16,033 bases of DNA. It comes from Planctomycetota bacterium. Its GTDB lineage: Bacteria; Planctomycetota; SZUA-567; JAFGNG01. A program made the translations under genes and the position numbers. How positions within the stretch are numbered: position 1 is the first letter of the stretch; each line of letters starts with the position of its first letter. Under the pieces are notes generated by a model that worked only from the letters and a program-made list of their open reading frames with translations, ran no database searches and was not told the origin of the DNA. Location of the stretch: NCBI GenBank assembly GCA_016927125.1, contig JAFGNG010000138.1, positions 1 through 16,033 on the forward strand, given 5' to 3'. This document shows, one piece after another, positions 1 through 6,496 of this stretch.

Positions 1-681
1 CCCTTTGCACGCGATGATCATGAGGATGACGCGGCGAAGCTGGTGCTCAAGAGCCGTGAGTTGCTGGCGGAGTTCAACCGGCCAACCCTGCTGGCGGAAT
101 TTGGGTACAACGGAACCAACGATTTCAACCCTTTCAATGAAGCGGATCAGGATGGTATCGCCCTCCATAACGCCCTCTGGGCAGGCGTCTTTTGCAAGCA
201 CTCCGGCACCCCGATGAACTGGTGGTGGGATTATTACCTTGAGGCAAATGAACTGCAATACCATTACCAGGTTCTATCCCAATTCCTGGAGGGGGTTGAC
301 TGGACTCTTCCCAAGCAGAGCATGGTCAGCGACAGTGATCATCAGGCCCGGGTCATGGTACTTATCGACAGCAAGTGGACCGGCATCTGGGTGCAGAATA
401 AAGCCGCGACCTGGGAAAACCGGCTGGAAAATAAGAGTGAACCGCAAGTTATGACAGACGTTACCGTCCGGCTTTCCGGCTATGAAGCCGGTTACTATTT
501 AATTGAGTGGATGGATCCTTATAATGGCGAAACAATTTCAACTGAAATCAAGGCGCCGGAGAAGGGTAATTTTTCACTCCCCGTGCCGCCCTTTAATCAA
601 GATATTGCCGGAAGGTTGCTCTTGCTAAAAGAAACAGAGAACACTAAAATAAATCCCGGAGAAAATAAAATTCAAAATTGA
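1..681 (+). CDS. GH5-like (DUF5060-type) glycoside hydrolase, C-terminal fragment
   Basis: The reading frame is open from the first base, so the start lies outside the window; about 226 residues are present. The sequence LLAEFGYNGT (Glu codon at 97-99) resembles the end of a TIM-barrel strand carrying the catalytic nucleophile Glu in GH5-like enzymes. It is followed by an aromatic segment, NWWWDYYLE, near 220-240, typical of sugar-binding clefts. The last 90 or so residues (SGYEAGYYLIEWMDPYNGE, then a VPPFNQDIA segment) look like the beta-sandwich C-terminal domain found in DUF5060/DUF4038-type putative glycosidases. The likely role is hydrolysis of a plant or microbial polysaccharide, probably outside the cytoplasm, but the signal peptide region is not visible and the substrate cannot be told. 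The gene stops 43 nt before the thioredoxin gene on the same strand. The hydrolase class is fairly likely; the exact family is uncertain. Confidence 0.6.
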   Translation, partial: PFARDDHEDDAAKLVLKSRELLAEFNRPTLLAEFGYNGTNDFNPFNEADQDGIALHNALWAGVFCKHSGTPMNWWWDYYLEANELQYHYQVLSQFLEGVDWTLPKQSMVSDSDHQARVMVLIDSKWTGIWVQNKAATWENRLENKSEPQVMTDVTVRLSGYEAGYYLIEWMDPYNGETISTEIKAPEKGNFSLPVPPFNQDIAGRLLLLKETENTKINPGENKIQN

Positions 682-724
682 TTTTATCAAATTGGCAATT
701 ATCATCAGCTAAAGGAGAGCAATC

Positions 725-1051
725 ATGTCGAGCGCGTTAGAAGTTACTGCAGCTAATTTTGGGGTCGAGGTCGAGCAGAGCAAGCTCCCTGTGCTGGTTG
801 ATTTTTTCGCGGAATGGTGCGGTCCCTGCAAGATGATGGGGCCGGTTCTTGATGAAGTTGCGGCTGAGACTCAAGGCAAAACCAAGATCTGCAAGGTAGA
901 CTGCGACACTAGCGGCGATGTGGCCGGCCGTTTTGGCATTACCTCCATTCCCTGCCTGATCCTTTTCAAGAACGGCGAGGAAGTGGATCGCAAGATAGGC
1001 GCTTGCTCCAAGGCGGATCTGCTGGCCTGGATCGCAGGCTATTCAGCGTAA
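725..1051 (+). CDS. trxA: Thioredoxin with extra cysteines
   Basis: This 108-residue protein has the length and layout of a single-domain cytoplasmic thioredoxin, the dithiol protein that reduces disulfides in ribonucleotide reductase, peroxiredoxins and other partners. The active site WCGPCK lies at residues 31-36 (redox Cys32 and Cys35), with the buried Asp26 in VDFFAEW. The cis-proline is Pro76 in SIPCLILF, and the C-terminal FKNGEEV...KIGA block is typical. There is no signal peptide. It is unusual in having six cysteines: besides 32 and 35 there are Cys56, Cys60, Cys77 (directly after the cis-proline, where Thr is usual) and Cys94. The ATG is preceded by AAAGGAGAG at good spacing. The gene lies between the glycosidase fragment and a small lipoprotein, all on the plus strand, and could be cotranscribed with the glycosidase. 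Confidence 0.95.
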   Translation: MSSALEVTAANFGVEVEQSKLPVLVDFFAEWCGPCKMMGPVLDEVAAETQGKTKICKVDCDTSGDVAGRFGITSIPCLILFKNGEEVDRKIGACSKADLLAWIAGYSA

Positions 1052-1121
1052 TAAACCAAAGGGTTAACACGGCTAACTTTTTAGCAATCCCCTTTTCTAC
1101 TTAGAAGAAAGGACGGGGTTA

Positions 1122-1484
1122 ATGCATAAATTTCAAAAAATTATTTTTCTGCTGCTTCTTTTTACTGTAACCCTTGGCCTTGGCGGCTGTCTGAGCCAGT
1201 TGTTTGGTTTTGATACCGGGGGCAAACTGATTTGGTGGTGTGATAAATGCCAGGCCCAGGTCGGCAGCCAACAAACCCATGTCTGTGGCATGACTCAATA
1301 CGACCCCGCTACCGGTAGGGATGTGCCCATGGCAGGGATAACGCAGGAGGAGATTAACCAGGCAATTGCAGACAGGGAAGCAGACGCGGCGGCGCAGGAA
1401 TCAGACCCATCGACTCAAGTGCAATATCTTGATGAAGATCCACCGCAAAAATCCAAGCCTAAATGGAAATTCTGGGGCAATTAA
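1122..1484 (+). CDS. Small lipoprotein with a zinc-knuckle-like CxxC motif
   Basis: I do not recognise a family for this 120-residue protein. The N-terminus is a clear lipoprotein signal: Lys residues, a run of Leu/Phe, then the lipobox LGGC with Cys23 as the predicted lipidated residue. The mature part begins with a WWCDKCQ knuckle (Cys40, Cys43) followed by HVCG (His53, Cys55), a spacing compatible with a small zinc ribbon or a redox cysteine pair. The second half is charged and probably disordered, rich in Glu, Asp, Gln and Ala, and it ends in a basic-aromatic tail, KPKWKFWGN. It would sit anchored to a membrane facing the periplasm or outside. The start is supported by AAAGGACGGGG just upstream. 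It follows the thioredoxin gene after 70 nt; a functional link to thiol chemistry is only a guess. Confidence 0.75.
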   Translation: MHKFQKIIFLLLLFTVTLGLGGCLSQLFGFDTGGKLIWWCDKCQAQVGSQQTHVCGMTQYDPATGRDVPMAGITQEEINQAIADREADAAAQESDPSTQVQYLDEDPPQKSKPKWKFWGN

Positions 1485-1629
1485 AGGGGATTAGGACAAC
1501 AAACCGGCATCGTATTCTAACTACTTGATAAACAAAACGTTATATCTGCTGACAGCCGGTATTCTTAAGAAATTTTATATATTTTCTGGCTAATTGTAAT
1601 CTAAAAAAATGTTGTAGAATTATTAGTGT

Positions 1630-1657
1630 TTGATATTTTTAGTGTTTTTTATATAAA
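1630..1657 (+). promoter_or_regulatory. Candidate sigma70 promoter for the DUF4912-GH57 gene
   Basis: A TTGATA box (1630-1635) and a TATAAA box (1652-1657) are separated by 16 nt, each matching five of six consensus positions. They lie in a very AT-rich 235-nt gap (1485-1719) between the lipoprotein gene and the GTG start at 1720. Transcription would begin near 1664 and give a leader of about 55 nt. I see no clear terminator for the lipoprotein gene and no recognisable riboswitch in this gap. Chance matches are common in AT-rich DNA, so confidence is moderate. Confidence 0.45.
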
Positions 1658-1719
1658 TAATTCCAGGCCAGATATCTATATCATAAGCTTTAGATTGAAG
1701 TTATAAAAGGGGGGCGGGG

Positions 1720-4131
1720 GTGATTGTAGACGATCCGAGTAATATCGAAGATACTCCACGCAGCTTCAAATCAAAAACAAGCATTCTGGCTCCTGGGAAT
1801 TATACTGTGGTATCTGATAATCCAAAACTCCACATGGATAATGATCCCGAGATGAAGCCATTGGAAGCAACCGAAGCATCATCCCAGAACCAAGAGTTTG
1901 TCAGCGAGAGCACGGAAACAAACCAGCCGGGCACCCCGCTCAGACACGCTGACCTTCGCACCCATGTAGATAAATCCCTGGCGAAGACTGGAAAACGGGA
2001 ACTTGCAGAGATGGAAGATTCCCCCTTTGTGGATCCTTATTACAATGAAACTTATTTATACCTGATTCCCCGCGACTCAAAATCCCTCTTTATTATCTGG
2101 GAGGTCAGTGAAGATACCCGGGTTTATCTCACCCGCAAGTTCGGCGAGGATTTCTTTGAACACAATAAACTTATTCTCCGTGTCAGCCAGGTTACGGATG
2201 TGGATTATGACGGCACCAACAGCAATTATTCCTTCGAGGTGGATGATGATCTCCACTGGAAATGCGAATACTGGGTTGAGGTAACCGGGGGGGAATACTA
2301 CCTTGCTGAAATCGGATACCGGGCAGCCGGCACCGACTTTTTTGAACGCGTTGCCAGTTCCAATACCGTCTTCATCCCCAGGAATGAAACCACGACGGCA
2401 GAGAAATACGCAGAGTGGGATTCCGTGGAAGTGGACCCCAATAATGTGGAGATGATCGTCGCTCCGGACGAATGGCGGCTGAACCTTTATCATTACTGGA
2501 AAAACCGGCGGCATCACGCGCCGGATGAGAGGGGTTACTGGTCGCTGGTGCTGCACCAGCACCTCCCCTTTGTGCGCCACCCGGAGCATGACGTTTCCCT
2601 GGAAGAACAGTGGTTCTTCGAGGCAGTGGTTTCGGTTTATACGCAACTGCTGCATCTCTTCTGGGAACTGGAGCGCGACAAGGTGGATTTCCGCCTTACC
2701 GTGAGCTTCTCCCCCACCCTGATTTCCATGATGCGCGATCCCTTATTGAAGATGCGGGCGGCACGCCATATTGACGAATGCATCGCCTTCGCGACCCAGG
2801 AACGGGATAATTCCCAGGGCAAGCCCTGGCATGATACGGTGGAGCAGACCCTGCATCGCTTCCATCTCGCGCGGGAAGTCTTCCGCGCTTACGAAGGCGA
2901 TCTCACCCGGGGGTATCGGGATTTCCAGAAGATCGGCAAGCTGGAGATCATTACCTGCCCAGCGACGCACATGATCCTGCCGCTCTTTAATCACTTCCCG
3001 GAAGTTATCCGAGCCCAGTTACGCTTTGCCTGCGAACAATACCAACGAGTCTTTGAACGCGCTCCCCGCGGTGTTTGGCTGCCAGAAAACGCCTTCACCC
3101 CCGGGATTGATCGCTATCTTGCCGAGCAGGGCCTGAAGTGGTCCCTGGGCAGCGCGCGCTCCATCCTTTCCGGCGACACCCGCGCGTTTTACGATGGCAG
3201 GCTGCCGGTGATCACCCCTAGCGGCGTGGCCGCCTTTGGCATTGACGAGGAAACCCGCCAGCAGGTCTGGTCCCGGGAAAGCGGTTATCCCGGCCACATG
3301 CATTACAAGGAATGGTATCGCGATGTCGGTTATGATGCGGAGTGGGATTATCTGCCCCCCTACTTCAAGACCGCCAATGTCCGGCGCAATACCGGGATTA
3401 AGTACCATCGCATCACCGGGCAGGAAGTCCAGTTGAGCGAAAAGGATTACTATAACATCCCGGCCGCCGAGGCTGCGGTCAATGAACATGCTGCCCAGTT
3501 TGTGTATTACCGCGGGGTGCAGGTCAATCATCTGCATGACACCATGGGGGTCAAACCGTGCGTGGTCTCGGCTTATGATGCGGAACTCTTCGGTCATTGG
3601 TGGGAAGAAGGCCCGGCCTGGATCAATTCTGTTTTCCGCAAGATGCTATATGACCAGAACATTGTCCGCCCGATTACCCCGAGCGAATATCTGGCTGAGA
3701 ACCCGCGCCACCAGAAGCTGATGCCTGGCGCTGCTTCCTGGGGCAAGAAGAATTTCTTCAGCACCTGGGTCGATGGTCGGGAGTACCAGCCGAACTGCTG
3801 GGTCTTCCGCCACTACTACCGCCTCTGCGGGCGGTTGCAGGAGCAGGCAATCCGCTACAAGACCACCACGGATCCGAGAATTATCCGCACCTTGAACCAG
3901 GCGGTACGGGAACTCTTCCTCGCCGTCTCTTCCGACTGGGGCTTCCTGATTGAAACCGGCCAAGCCGTGCGCTACGCAGAGCTCAAGATCGTTACCCATC
4001 TCGACCGCACCCGCCAACTTCTTACCCACCTGGAGAGCGGCAAACTCGACTCCTCCTACCTCGAAACCCTGGAAGAGGTTGATACTATCTTCCCCGGCGA
4101 GGAGATGGATTTCCGCGTCTTCTGCCCCTGA
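1720..4131 (+). CDS. DUF4912-GH57 protein, probable 1,4-alpha-glucan branching enzyme
   Basis: This 803-residue cytoplasmic protein starts with GTG behind a strong purine-rich site (AAAAGGGGGGCGGGG). Residues 1-100 are polar and probably disordered. Residues 100-223 form a DUF4912 domain (LYLIPRDSKSLFIIWEV, ending in ASSNTVFIPR). From about 272 it is a GH57 catalytic domain: GYWSLVLHQHLPF with His279 and His281; GVWLPENAF with Glu456 as predicted nucleophile; SAYDAELFGHWWEEG with Asp620 as predicted acid/base. The spacing of Glu456 and Asp620 fits GH57 branching enzymes. The ESGYPGHMHYKEWYRD segment (about 520-535) and the C-terminal SSDWGF (737-742) are also typical of that subgroup. The reaction would be transfer of alpha-1,4 chains to make alpha-1,6 branches in glycogen-like glucan. 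Other GH57 activities such as amylase are less likely. No glycogen synthase gene is adjacent; DUF4912 has no established function. Confidence 0.88.
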   Translation: MIVDDPSNIEDTPRSFKSKTSILAPGNYTVVSDNPKLHMDNDPEMKPLEATEASSQNQEFVSESTETNQPGTPLRHADLRTHVDKSLAKTGKRELAEMEDSPFVDPYYNETYLYLIPRDSKSLFIIWEVSEDTRVYLTRKFGEDFFEHNKLILRVSQVTDVDYDGTNSNYSFEVDDDLHWKCEYWVEVTGGEYYLAEIGYRAAGTDFFERVASSNTVFIPRNETTTAEKYAEWDSVEVDPNNVEMIVAPDEWRLNLYHYWKNRRHHAPDERGYWSLVLHQHLPFVRHPEHDVSLEEQWFFEAVVSVYTQLLHLFWELERDKVDFRLTVSFSPTLISMMRDPLLKMRAARHIDECIAFATQERDNSQGKPWHDTVEQTLHRFHLAREVFRAYEGDLTRGYRDFQKIGKLEIITCPATHMILPLFNHFPEVIRAQLRFACEQYQRVFERAPRGVWLPENAFTPGIDRYLAEQGLKWSLGSARSILSGDTRAFYDGRLPVITPSGVAAFGIDEETRQQVWSRESGYPGHMHYKEWYRDVGYDAEWDYLPPYFKTANVRRNTGIKYHRITGQEVQLSEKDYYNIPAAEAAVNEHAAQFVYYRGVQVNHLHDTMGVKPCVVSAYDAELFGHWWEEGPAWINSVFRKMLYDQNIVRPITPSEYLAENPRHQKLMPGAASWGKKNFFSTWVDGREYQPNCWVFRHYYRLCGRLQEQAIRYKTTTDPRIIRTLNQAVRELFLAVSSDWGFLIETGQAVRYAELKIVTHLDRTRQLLTHLESGKLDSSYLETLEEVDTIFPGEEMDFRVFCP

Positions 4132-4373
4132 GAAACAACCCGACTCCGAACCACTCTAAATACTTATAGCAATTGGTATACAATTTATCTTGCATCCCGA
4201 TCCTCAAATTTCCATAATAAAAAATGATAGTTGAGATAGCAAAACAGCTTAGGACAATTATAAGCAGATAAATATTTTATTCTCTCGATACGAAAGTGTT
4301 CCCGGATAGTAAGATCAAGGGAGGTCTTTTCGTTTCTGCATTTAAATATAAATGAGTCAAGAGGGAGCTTGTG
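4132..4373 (+). promoter_or_regulatory. AT-rich intergenic region upstream of the PilZ gene
   Basis: This 242-nt gap contains no credible gene. It is AT-rich and is the only place for a promoter of the PilZ gene if that gene is not read through from the GH57 gene. Possible boxes are present but imperfect, for example TTGAGA at 4231-4236 with GACAAT 16 nt downstream, or AGGACA at 4251-4256 with TATTTT 16 nt downstream. A short near-palindrome, AATTGGTATACAATT (4171-4185), could be an operator or chance. I see no good terminator hairpin after the GH57 stop codon. Confidence 0.25.
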
Positions 4374-5081
4374 ATGAACAGAGAAGAAGAGCAGGGTGGG
4401 ATTGTCACGAAGCCGCCGGCCAAAAAAGAAGAAACTTCGATCACGATGGATTCTGTAACTTTTTTCTATCTCCTGGCCCATTACTGGCTGCCCAGGGAAA
4501 CCATTCCCCATTCCACCGCGGTCAAGAGCTACACGCCCAACAACCTGGTTTTTATCAGCTTGGAGAAGCTCAAAGTGGGGCAACAGATCAGCCTGTGCCT
4601 GACTACGCCCAATGTACATTCAGAAGGTTTATACCCGCAAGTAATGGCCAAGGTGGCCAAGGTTGAGAAGGTTAATGAAATCTTTGAAATCGAAGCAGTC
4701 TTTGATCATGAGCTGCCGGTCGAGGCCCCGGTGGAGGGTAGCAGGCCGCAGAGGCTCAGGACCCAGATAGATTTTGAAGAACAGCGGGCCTGGCAGCGGC
4801 ACGAGGTTAGTATCGATGCAGAGTTTCAGGTTGACCGGAACTCGGAGCCAATCCCCTGCAAGCTTCTTGATATCAGTAATGGCGGCGTCCGGTTATGCAC
4901 TGCCGCCCGGTTAAAGAAAGATCAGAAGATCTGCCTGTCAACCAGCGATATGGGCACCGGACAATTGAAGAAGATGCTTTGCGCCGATGTCATGATCCAT
5001 TGGGTCAGGCAAAAGCGGCATAACTATTTCGAAGCTGGCGGACAATTCCTGACAGTGAATTTCAAGGAGTGGCAGGCTTGA
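4374..5081 (+). CDS. PilZ domain protein, probable c-di-GMP receptor with two PilZ-like barrels
   Basis: The C-terminal domain is a canonical PilZ: RAWQR (Arg138 and Arg142, the RxxxR arm) followed by LLDISNGGVRL (Asp166, Ser168, Gly171, the DxSxxG motif). Together these bind cyclic di-GMP in known PilZ proteins. Residues about 46-112 also read like a PilZ barrel (VKSYTPNNLVFISLEKLKVG and a later FEIEAVFD strand), but the arginine arm and DxSxxG are missing, so this copy probably does not bind the nucleotide. The protein has no signal peptide or membrane segment and is likely a cytoplasmic effector controlling motility, attachment or polysaccharide export. The partner is unknown. I place the start at ATG 4374 (235 residues), 6 nt after GAGGGAG; a GTG immediately upstream at 4371 is too close to that site. 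The gene converges with the glycerate kinase gene. Confidence 0.85.
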   Translation: MNREEEQGGIVTKPPAKKEETSITMDSVTFFYLLAHYWLPRETIPHSTAVKSYTPNNLVFISLEKLKVGQQISLCLTTPNVHSEGLYPQVMAKVAKVEKVNEIFEIEAVFDHELPVEAPVEGSRPQRLRTQIDFEEQRAWQRHEVSIDAEFQVDRNSEPIPCKLLDISNGGVRLCTAARLKKDQKICLSTSDMGTGQLKKMLCADVMIHWVRQKRHNYFEAGGQFLTVNFKEWQA

Positions 5082-5093
5082 TTTAAATCCTGC

Positions 5094-5113
5094 GATCTTT
5101 GAAAGCTAAGATC
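5094..5113. terminator. Weak hairpin in the convergent PilZ / glycerate kinase gap
   Basis: GATCTT and AAGATC form a 6-bp stem around an 8-nt loop in the 46-nt gap between two converging genes, where a bidirectional terminator would be expected. Neither side has a good uridine tract, so termination here is not well supported. Confidence 0.22.
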
Positions 5114-5127
5114 TTGCTAAAAAATCA

Positions 5128-6273
5128 TTAGTTGCAAAAACCCCGGATCACCTTCGCGGTTGCCGTAGTTAAAAGTTCCTCCGCCCGGTGCATCGATTCC
5201 TCAATTGTCATCCCCACGGGCATCATGGAAAAGGCGGCGGTGAAGCCATTCTGCGCAAGGTCCCCCGGCGACATCTTGACCTGTCCGGCGATGGCAATGC
5301 AGGGGATGCCCGCGCGCTTCGCGGCTCGCGCAACTCCGACAGGGGCTTTACCATAGGAAGACTGGCTATCCAGCGCACCCTCCGCAGTTAGGACCAGGTC
5401 AGCGCCTGGCAAGGCTTTCGTAAGCCCAACCAGGTCCAGAACCAGCTCAACCCCGTTGACCAGTCTGGCGCCGAGAAAAGCCTTGAGCCCCGCAGCCAGC
5501 CCGCCCGCGGCGCCACCACCGGGAAGGGCGCGCACATTAATTCCGAGATCCTTTTCAATACAATCGGCAAGGTTGGTAAGGCCTTCTTCCAGAATCTCCA
5601 CCTTCTCCGGGTCCGCACCTTTCTGGGGGGCATAGACCCTGGCCGCGCCGGAGGGACCCAGCAGGGGGTTCTGCACATCACAGGCTATCTCAAAGACGGC
5701 CGCCCTGGCTGTCGGGAGAAGCGCATCCAGATCAATAGTATTAATCTTCTGCAAGGAACCGCCAAGGGGGGCGAGTTCCTTGCCCTCAGCATCGAGGAAG
5801 CGGATGCCAAGGGCGGAGGCCATGCCAATCCCACCCTCAACAGTCGCGCTACCTCCTACCCCGACAATGATATGGCGCACGCCCAGGCGCAGTGCTTCCG
5901 CAATCAGCTCGCCGGTGCCGAAGGTTGAGGTCAGGAGGGGATCGCGCTCGGATTCGGCCAGCAAAGCCAGCCCGCTTGCCAGGGCCATCTCTACTACTGC
6001 AGCCTTGTCAGCTTTTATTGGCGGTCTGCCTGAAAAGACGCAAAATTCAGCAGCAACCTTTTGGCCGCGCGGCCCTGCCACTTGATGGGAGCGGATGTCC
6101 CCGTCCAAAGCTTCGGCAATAACCGCGACCATGCCGTCGCCGCCATCCGCGACGGGCAAGCGGATGATTTCACTATCGCTCTGTGCCTGCAAAACTCCCG
6201 CTGCCATAGCGGAGGCGGCTGCTTTTGCGGACAGGCTTCCCTTGAGGGCGTTGGGTGCGAGTACAATCTTCAC
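5128..6273 (-). CDS. Glycerate kinase, type I (GlxK/GarK family)
   Basis: The enzyme phosphorylates D-glycerate with ATP, usually giving 2-phosphoglycerate in this family, and feeds glyoxylate, serine or sugar-acid breakdown into lower glycolysis. It is about 381 residues, the usual length. Family blocks appear in order: MKIVLAPNALKGSLSA at the N-terminus, LPVADGGDGM (about 39-48), STFGTGELI (116-124), GGSATVEGGIGM (140-151), CDVQNPLLGPSGAA (198-211) and APQKGA, then PGGGAAGGL and LTAEGALDSQSSYGK. I choose the GTG at 6273 rather than 6288: it gives the family's standard N-terminus, has GGAG six bases upstream, and lies 2 nt after the stop of the preceding small membrane protein gene. That tight junction implies translational coupling. 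The last gene of a three-gene minus-strand unit, it converges with the PilZ gene. Which hydroxyl is phosphorylated cannot be told from sequence alone. Confidence 0.93.
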   Translation of the reverse strand: MKIVLAPNALKGSLSAKAAASAMAAGVLQAQSDSEIIRLPVADGGDGMVAVIAEALDGDIRSHQVAGPRGQKVAAEFCVFSGRPPIKADKAAVVEMALASGLALLAESERDPLLTSTFGTGELIAEALRLGVRHIIVGVGGSATVEGGIGMASALGIRFLDAEGKELAPLGGSLQKINTIDLDALLPTARAAVFEIACDVQNPLLGPSGAARVYAPQKGADPEKVEILEEGLTNLADCIEKDLGINVRALPGGGAAGGLAAGLKAFLGARLVNGVELVLDLVGLTKALPGADLVLTAEGALDSQSSYGKAPVGVARAAKRAGIPCIAIAGQVKMSPGDLAQNGFTAAFSMMPVGMTIEESMHRAEELLTTATAKVIRGFCN

Positions 6274-6275
6274 CT

Positions 6276-6470
6276 TTATCTCCACCACAGGATCAGGATA
6301 CCCAGGAGACCGCCCAGCAGGATCTCAATCGCCGTGATCGGCACCAGGTTGGCGCGCGGAAAAACCTGCCTGAGCCAGCCCTCAACCCGGTCGATAAAAA
6401 CCAGGCATACCAGCCCGTCAATAATCATCAGAAATGAAATCACGATACCGATCTTGCTCCAGAGGCTCAT
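6276..6470 (-). CDS. Small two-helix inner membrane protein of unknown function
   Basis: I do not recognise this 64-residue protein. It has two hydrophobic helices, about residues 6-26 (IGIVISFLMIIDGLVCLVFI) and 45-62 (ending LLGGLLGILILWW), joined by a charged loop containing DRVEGWLRQVFPRAN. This predicts a small hairpin in the cytoplasmic membrane. It is a real gene rather than a shadow: the ATG follows an excellent Shine-Dalgarno, GGAGGAAGAAGC, the frame fits exactly between the receiver-STAS gene (25 nt upstream) and the glycerate kinase gene (2 nt downstream), and no better gene occupies either strand. The position suggests cotranscription with both neighbours. There are no catalytic motifs; a helper or regulatory role is only a guess. 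Confidence 0.72.
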   Translation of the reverse strand: MSLWSKIGIVISFLMIIDGLVCLVFIDRVEGWLRQVFPRANLVPITAIEILLGGLLGILILWWR

Positions 6471-6496
6471 GCTTCTTCCTCCAGGCCTGCACCTAT

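Noticed and set aside
1060..1090. A possible terminator between the thioredoxin and lipoprotein genes (GTTA...TAAC followed by TTTTT)
   Set aside because: The stem is only 4-5 bp and AT-rich, too weak to call.
1485..1719. A possible small RNA or riboswitch in the AT-rich gap before the GH57 gene
   Set aside because: No stable paired structure or known riboswitch core could be seen; only a promoter is supportable.
3019..3597. A 192-codon open frame on the minus strand inside the GH57 gene
   Set aside because: It lies opposite the best-conserved part of the GH57 catalytic domain, has no recognisable motifs and no ribosome site; a shadow of GC-rich coding sequence. The same holds for 2077-2655 and 3646-4029.
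4185..4619. A 144-codon minus-strand frame over the gap upstream of the PilZ gene
   Set aside because: Most of it overlaps the PilZ coding region and the AT-rich gap; no motifs and no support for its start. A plus-strand frame at 4352-4666 is likewise a shadow in another frame of the PilZ gene.
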